Of a stretch of DNA of 64,000 nucleotides, positions 38,075 to 64,000 are shown piece by piece. This stretch comes from Epinephelus fuscoguttatus (Eukaryota; Chordata; Actinopteri; Perciformes; Serranidae). A program made the position numbers and the translations under genes. The stretch lies in assembly GCF_011397635.1 (NCBI RefSeq), contig NC_064773.1:30885449-30949448 (forward strand). Reading direction: 5' to 3'. Each line of letters opens with the position of its first letter. The stretch's first letter is position 1. Below the pieces are notes generated by a model. That model worked only from the letters and a program-made list of their open reading frames with translations, searched no databases and was not told the DNA's origin.

Positions 38075-38945
38075 TTAACAGCAAATGATATATATTCTTT
38101 TTTTCATTTCACTGTATGCATACATGTGACAAAGCACTTGAACTTGAACTTGAACTTGATTGGTTAGGCTACTAGAATTGCTTGATGCACCAGAACATAA
38201 CTGTAACTGTATGCCATCTGCATTGTAACTGGGGACAACATCTTTCTTCTGTATATTATGACTGAGAGAACACATGTATATTGAAAACAACAGTGGACCA
38301 AGAATGGAGCCTTGGGGAACACCACCACTGAAGCTCAATTAAGAGCTTTACAGGAGAAGTTTGGGTTTTGTGATGGACATGGATCAGGACTAGTATATTC
38401 CAAACCAACTCTATCAAGACCATCTATTTTTGTAACACTTTTAGGTCTTTTATCATTTTGTCTCAAATCTATAAATATGCAATGATTTAAGAGAAAAAAA
38501 AATATATATCCATACCCAAAATGACTTGTTGACATGTATTTGTCCGAGATAACTGATTAACACAGACACACAGGGTGTGAAATTGTAAAATTGTTTTATT
38601 TATTTATCTTTTAATTTCACTGTTATTAAGGCAAACAATTAAATGAATTAGGCTGCTAGAATTACTGGATTGCATTATAACATATAACTGAATATGATCT
38701 GCATAGCAACTGAGGACAACATCTTTATTCTGTATGACCTGACTGAGGGGAAGCATGTATACTGAAAACAGTGGACCAAAAATGGAGCCCTGGGGAACCC
38801 CACAAAGACAACTTATTTCTTCAGAAGTGAGGTCTGGGATTGTGTTGGACCTAGATCAAGACTAGCACATTTCAAACCAGTGCAATCAAGACCATCCATT
38901 TTCATTACACTTTCAGGCCTTTAATGATTTTGTCTCAAAATCCAC
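38075..38945 (-). mobile_element. Duplicated LINE reverse-transcriptase fragments
   Basis: Minus-strand 38338-38075 encodes GGVPQGSILGPLLFSIYM followed by a degraded YADD-like segment, as in L2/Rex1 reverse transcriptases. A second diverged copy of the same stretch (CCTTGGGGAACACC versus CCTGGGGAACCCC) begins near 38640 and runs to about 38945. The offset is about 480 bp and the flanking non-coding sequence is also shared, so this is a tandem duplication of a dead fragment. It lies immediately 3' of gys2. Confidence 0.65.
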
Positions 38946-38960
38946 TAACGTTCAAGAAAC

Positions 38961-38982
38961 TTTATTATTTTTTTAATTTATT
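38961..38982 (-). terminator. gys2 polyadenylation signals
   Basis: Two AATAAA hexamers on the minus strand (38982-38977 and 38966-38961), 53-75 nt beyond the gys2 TGA. This predicts a very short 3' UTR. Confidence 0.65.
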
Positions 38983-39034
38983 CTCCTCACATTCCATTAA
39001 CCTGTGTATAATCTGCAGCTACTCAAGGTAAATC

Positions 39035-59491
<20,457 letters not shown>

Positions 59492-59690
59492 CTTAAAATA
59501 TTTGAAGGTCCGACAGAAACTGAATGGAAAAGTGTAACAGTCTGTGGAGAGATCCTTCAAACAGGTCTGCAGGTGGAGGTCCTGGGCTCAGCGGGGACAG
59601 ACCTCCAGGACAAGATAAAAGGGACAGATGGGGGCAAAGAGCTTCCACCCCGCCTACTGAGGCCGACCTCCAGGAAGGGATGTCAACATT

Positions 59691-59731
59691 ACACACACAC
59701 AGACACACACAGACACACAGACACACACACA
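59691..59731. repeat. (AC)n/(AGAC) microsatellite in gys2 upstream region
   Basis: An interrupted dinucleotide run 200-240 bp upstream of the gys2 ATG. It may lie in the 5' UTR or promoter. Confidence 0.85.
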
Positions 59732-59929
59732 CGTAGGGGTGAAAGGTTTAGTAGTGTTGTTGCTGAGCTGAACTGAATGTGATTGTGAAATGTAGATGAA
59801 TGAAAGCAGGTCTTCCCATTAGTGCACTCCCACTGACTTAAAGTGCCAGAATATTCACAGAGAATGTCACCCTGGCAGTCATAGTAAAAACTTAGCATCA
59901 TTACTGGCAGCCCAGATGTCAGAAGAAAA

Positions 59930-60670
59930 TGTTTTGGCTTTGTATGTTTTTGCGAACCACGAATATGTTACATTTGTATGTGTCATACGGATCAAATCAG
60001 TGTTTCTAAAGTGACGTAGTATATCAATCAATCAATCAATCAATCAATTTTATTTATAAAGCCCAATATCACAAATCACAATTTGCCTCACAGGGCTTTA
60101 CAGCATACGACATCCCTCTGTCCTTATGACCCTCACAGCGGATAAGGAAAAACTCCCCCAAAAAAACCCTTTAACGGGGGGAAAAAATGGTAGAAACCTC
60201 AGGAAGAGCAACTGAGGAGGGATCCCTCTTCCAGGACGGACAGACGTGCAATAGATGTCGTACAGAACAGATCAGCATAATAAATTAACAGTAATCCATA
60301 TGACACAATATGAGCTGACCTTGTCACCTGGAGGTGGAGGGGATGGTTTAAAGCGACCCATCACTGTTTTTCCACTGAGGATAGTACAACAGAAAGCAGT
60401 CATGACATCACTGTGTTTCCTTCTGAGAACATGCCACAAAAGTGGTTTTTTTTTTTTGGTGGCTTCTTCAGCTGTGACTGTGCAACCAAAACTGGGTATT
60501 TTAAATCCAGACATGATTTTTTTCCTATCCATAACCAAGTGGTTTTGTGCCTAAACCGGGCTACATGCTAACCACAGTGTTGTTGGAAAAGGAAATGTTA
60601 AGTTTCAATGTATCCGCCACATTATGACATACAAATGTGACATATGAGTGGTTAAGAAAGTTATCATGCC
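59930..60670. repeat. Dispersed repeat-family copy interrupted by a second repeat
   Basis: GAACCACGAATATGTTACATTTGTATG... GTGACGTAGTAT matches the copy near 3900-3970. The expected continuation (CA.C.GGAGGTGGAGGGGATGG) appears only after about 300 bp of unrelated sequence and then runs through GAAAGCAGTCATGACATCACTGTGTTTCC. Confidence 0.6.
60023..60322 (+). mobile_element. CAATCAATC-headed insertion (LINE/SINE-like tail repeat)
   Basis: Starts with five ATCA units, then TTTTATTTATAAAGCCCAATA, ACAGGGCTTTACAGCATACG, GACCCTCACAGCGGATAAGG and AAAACTCCCC. I recognise it as a very abundant fish repeat. It interrupts the surrounding family copy and is partly repeated in reverse at 47330-47440. Confidence 0.7.
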
Positions 60671-63019
60671 GACTTTTTTTAGCTACATTTCTTTGAGATG
60701 ATTACTTGTGCTATGTTTTGCCTTTATCTTCATTTTTTCATGTTTACTGTAGTTAGTATATTTGACAGGGACAGTGCTTAATGATCAACAGTGGAACACT
60801 GTAAATGACCCTGTGTTAATCATTTGCTTCTGTTATTCCTGGTCATACTAAAAAAGGCAACCTGAAAATAGAAATAGAAATAAAAAGACCTAACATAAAA
60901 TTCATATATGCATTCTAATATGTAATAATTCATATGTGACACTTAAAAGTAAAAATTGACAAGAAATATGAGGAGAGAGGAGGCAGTGACACTGGAGGAT
61001 CTGGCAGTTGCATGGTTTGCATCAGACCAGACCAGGAGGCCAGAAGGACTGCTGTTATTGTTGCAGTCCTGTGGAGCCCTCTGGCGTGTCATAAGTGTGG
61101 TGCAGCAATGTTTTAACCTCTTTTCCCCCACATGAGATCATGCCGAAAACCATATGACCACCTTGAGAGTATTTTGTGAAAAACTGAGAATACTGAAAAA
61201 TACTTGCTCTGAAAATTCACACAATATGAAAGCAACATTATTCAATTGAGTTAACAACTCATACTTTGGCGATGTATAGCACAAAGTGTATCAAAGTTAT
61301 ATTCATTTTCAGGTTGATAAAAATGTAAATATGGGCTAATTACACTGACACACAAACATGCTTAAGCTTTGTCTGCATCTTCAATTTCATTCAGTACTCT
61401 CTGGCTTTAATCAACGCATTGTCAGAGTCATGGCTGTATAACCAAATGGGCCTTAAAGATCCAGGCCCAGATGCTCAAGGGCCTCTCTGCATGAAGTCAC
61501 TGTTTTTAACTTTGCTTTTTTGTGAAAGGAGTAAGTCATCATGTCAATAACAGAGCCCCAAAAGTGCTGAAACAGAGAAAACCCTGAAGGAAAAACCTAC
61601 ACAATCACATTGAAGGAGGGGCTCTTTCATGTATGAGCCCAAAGGCCCACTGTGTCATAATCCACCTATGGATAACTCTTTTCAGTATTCTCAAGCTTTC
61701 ATTTAACATCAGTTTTTCATTAAATGTTCTCATAAACAATGCAATTAATCATAGTCATCATCAACCTCATAGTCATCTTCATCATCTCCGTCTTGGTTCA
61801 CTGTCAGACACCTAATGGAAAGATGTTCAGTGTTTTCACTGATGCCACAGAGAAAGAAAGAAAGAAAACACTTATACTCTGCTCACTTGGTGCATATTCT
61901 GAAACAGATCTGTGTTTCATACATTATCACACACTAAGTGGCAGACAGCTAACTTCAGGCAGGGTAATGTTCCAGTGAGGAAATACTGCACAGTTTTTTG
62001 CGCTCATCCTGTCTAATAAAGTTTTCTTGCAATACCTGCAAGCCGTTGTCAGGCTTATCATTTCCCTAGGCTGTAATTATAAATCTCTCACACGCATTGA
62101 AAAGTGGAAAAATAGAATCTTATATGAGTGTCATGTAGGCTACATCACTGTCACTTGTAGTTTTTGCAAAGTGTTAGCAGAGTGAAGTCTGGTCAGTGGG
62201 GACATTTTTTGGTAAGTTATAAAGAAAACTGCCTAAAACTCTGAGGACTACTTTGAATGTTACTTATTTAACTTTATATATTTCTGCTATATTTCTATAA
62301 AGAAAATATGTTGCCAAATAAAATAATTTAGAAATGTTGGACATTTAAACACCCTAAGAACTGCTACCTCACTCCACTGACATGCTCAGGTAAAGTGGGA
62401 CACTCATGCTTGCTTGTTTTTTAAACAATTAAATCCATTTACCAGTTCAGTCACTAATTCGTCAAATCATTAATGTAACCTAACTATTCATTTAAAATAT
62501 ATGTCCAGCTTTTCTGACATGCTTTTCCAGTCCTTTTGTTGTCTGTTTCCTTGTTGCCATATTGTCCACAATGGATTTATTGTGTGTGTGCTTGCATTTG
62601 TGTAACGATGATGGCCAATGCCGGACTACTTTGGCTGATGTAAAACTCACTGTATCATCTTTTGCCCCATTTTACCTGAATGCATTAATTACTCACTTAA
62701 AACCCTTCCCCATAAAAACTAATGTATAGTAACAAGTCAAACAGTTAATAAAATGCAACATCCCTACCATTTTTGTTGCTACACCCTTTTAGTTTTAGTT
62801 TCAGCATTCTTATTACCCCAAATGTTAACTAGATGATTACGGCTCTATAATGTTCTATAAGAAAAATACACGAAGTAACTTAGGTCTAAACATGACTTAG
62901 AGACAATTCTCCAAATGCATTCACTTTATTTAATAATCTAAATCTGGTCTATTTTGTATTTTATTTCAATTTATGAAATCCGGTGTGTTCTGGTAGCCAC
63001 AGGGCTTCAAGACATTAAC
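60671..63019. other. Intergenic sequence between gys2 and the 3'-most gene
   Basis: No coding frame, RNA gene or confident transposon was recognised. The longer frames (for example 61739-61978 and 63203-63610) have no family resemblance or coding character. Confidence 0.4.
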
Positions 63020-63034
63020 CACGTGATGTCATCA
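63020..63034. promoter_or_regulatory. Overlapping E-box and CRE-like palindrome
   Basis: CACGTG (63020-63025) overlaps TGATGTCATCA (63024-63034), a palindrome close to CRE/AP-1 sites. It lies 860 bp upstream of the putative kiss2 start. Its role is inferred only. Confidence 0.3.
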
Positions 63035-63731
63035 TCCTGGTTCAAGTCTAAGAGCCTATGGTTCCTGTTATCCTACCTATCTCCCCTCTCATTACCTGCA
63101 TCCTGTCTGGAAGAAATGCCAAAAAAATATGAATGCAAGAAAGACTGTTTAACCCTCCCTGCAATGACAGACCTTTACCAATAGTGGTAATGCTCCTTAG
63201 GTATGTACCTATTTATCAGATTGTGTCCCAATTTCATATACAGCTGCATTTCATCCCTGGAAAGTCTACAAGCTCATATCCATACAGCGTGCAGTGGCAA
63301 GTCAGTAAATGCTGTTTGTGTAGCCATTTATGCTTTGGGCCTTCCTCCCTCTGCATGGCAACACATTGCTGTATTACACACATGGAAGTCAAGAATTAAA
63401 GTAGAATATATATTAAAGAACAGTTTTCTACTATCAACTCAGCCCACCATTCTGCTGCTGTTCTTTGTTTTACTGTCGCCAAACTGGAACCTAATTGGCC
63501 AATTACACATCCTGGCGTTTCAGCCTTGTTCCTGTCACTTATTTGATTTTAAAATGCTCAGGACGTCACCATTTTCAACATGCAGTCACACATTATCTTG
63601 CAATACCTGAATGATCCCAGCAGCAAACTGAGCTGGCCACATTTCCCAGAAGAGCTGATGAATGATACATTTCAGCACCAGCAGCAGAGGACAGCTCCGC
63701 AATTTACAGCTCACAGACGCACATGGCTGTG

Positions 63732-63780
63732 ATTGGCTGTGAGCTGGAGGAGCACAAGGTCACCTGGTGAAAATATAAAA
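63732..63780 (+). promoter_or_regulatory. Core promoter of the putative kiss2 gene
   Basis: An inverted CCAAT (ATTGG, 63732-63736), an AAGGTCA nuclear-receptor half-site (63756-63762) and TATAAAA (63774-63780) are arranged in order. Transcription would start around 63805, leaving about 85 nt of 5' UTR. An upstream ATG at 63801 with a 12-codon frame might be just inside or outside the transcript. Confidence 0.65.
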
Positions 63781-63889
63781 CAGGTCTGATAGGAGTGAAC
63801 ATGTTAGTGCCTGCTGAGGAGGTGAACATAAACACTTGAATCAGCACTGTTGGACAGAGAGACAAAGGATTTGTACCTTGTGTCCAAAC

Positions 63890-64000
63890 ATGAGACTGGT
63901 GACTCTGGTTGTGGTGTGTGGCCTGATTGTTGGACAGGATGGAGACAGTGTGGGAGCAGCTCTGCCGGGATTTGACTCTGCACAGAGGATACGTGCAACA
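63890..64000 (+). CDS. kiss2: Putative kisspeptin 2 precursor, first coding exon (cut by window end)
   Basis: ATG in a good context (AAC-ATG) opens 37 codons to the window edge with no stop. The translation begins with a typical signal peptide, MRLVTLVVVCGLIVGQ, and continues DGDSVGAALPGFDSAQ, so the product is a secreted precursor. Identification as kiss2 rests on three points. Teleost kiss2 is known to sit beside gys2/golt1b/spx. The N-terminus resembles percomorph Kiss2 precursors as I remember them. The compact TATA promoter fits a peptide gene. The diagnostic FNFNPFGLRF-type core lies beyond the window, so the call is not proven. Kisspeptin 2 activates Kiss receptors on hypothalamic neurons controlling reproduction. 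Confidence 0.75.
   Translation, partial: MRLVTLVVVCGLIVGQDGDSVGAALPGFDSAQRIRAT

Noticed and set aside
63203-63610. A 135-codon frame upstream of the putative kiss2
   Set aside because: No family resemblance. It lies directly in the promoter-proximal region of the downstream gene. Treated as chance.
63890-64000. Start of ldhb, the next gene after GYS2 in human
   Set aside because: The translation is a signal peptide and does not resemble lactate dehydrogenase.

Overview
This is a 64 kb stretch of a ray-finned fish nuclear genome, most likely a percomorph. It has spliced genes with GT-AG introns, dense fish-type transposons, CA/GT microsatellites and no bacterial features. Gene identities rest on exon translations joined by hand. 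Reading phases close exactly and the predicted protein lengths match the known families.

Layout: (1) 726-1442, minus, an unassigned open frame with a 3' exon-like structure. (2) 3085-16601, minus, recql (RecQ1 helicase, 14 coding exons, 657 aa). (3) 20446-26237, plus, golt1b (Golgi transport protein, 5 exons, 138 aa). (4) 33170-36773, plus, spx (spexin neuropeptide precursor, 6 coding exons, 120 aa). (5) 39035-59491, minus, gys2 (liver-type glycogen synthase, 16 exons, 704 aa). (6) 63890-64000, plus, the first coding exon of a secreted peptide precursor cut by the window edge, most probably kiss2 (kisspeptin 2). The order RECQL-GOLT1B-SPX-GYS2 is the human 12p12 order, so this is a conserved syntenic block. 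The kiss2 position beside gys2 is the one known from teleosts.

The genes do not form an operon-like unit. recql and golt1b diverge from a roughly 3 kb intergenic region with housekeeping-type promoter motifs. spx and kiss2 each have a TATA box close to the start. They encode peptides that belong to one ancient family (galanin/spexin/kisspeptin) and lie on either side of gys2.

Introns and intergenic DNA carry many mobile elements. These include a 5'-truncated L2/Rex1-like LINE in recql intron 4, a decayed Tc1 element with recognisable ends between golt1b and spx, and tRNA-derived SINEs. There is a hAT element with an exact 8-bp target duplication, two TTAA-flanked foldback elements and several TIR elements. 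The most interesting non-coding signal is a tandem repeat about 1.2-1.6 kb upstream of spx. Each of three successive ~140-bp units carries a full or nearly full estrogen-response-element palindrome (AGGTCAnnnTGACCT).
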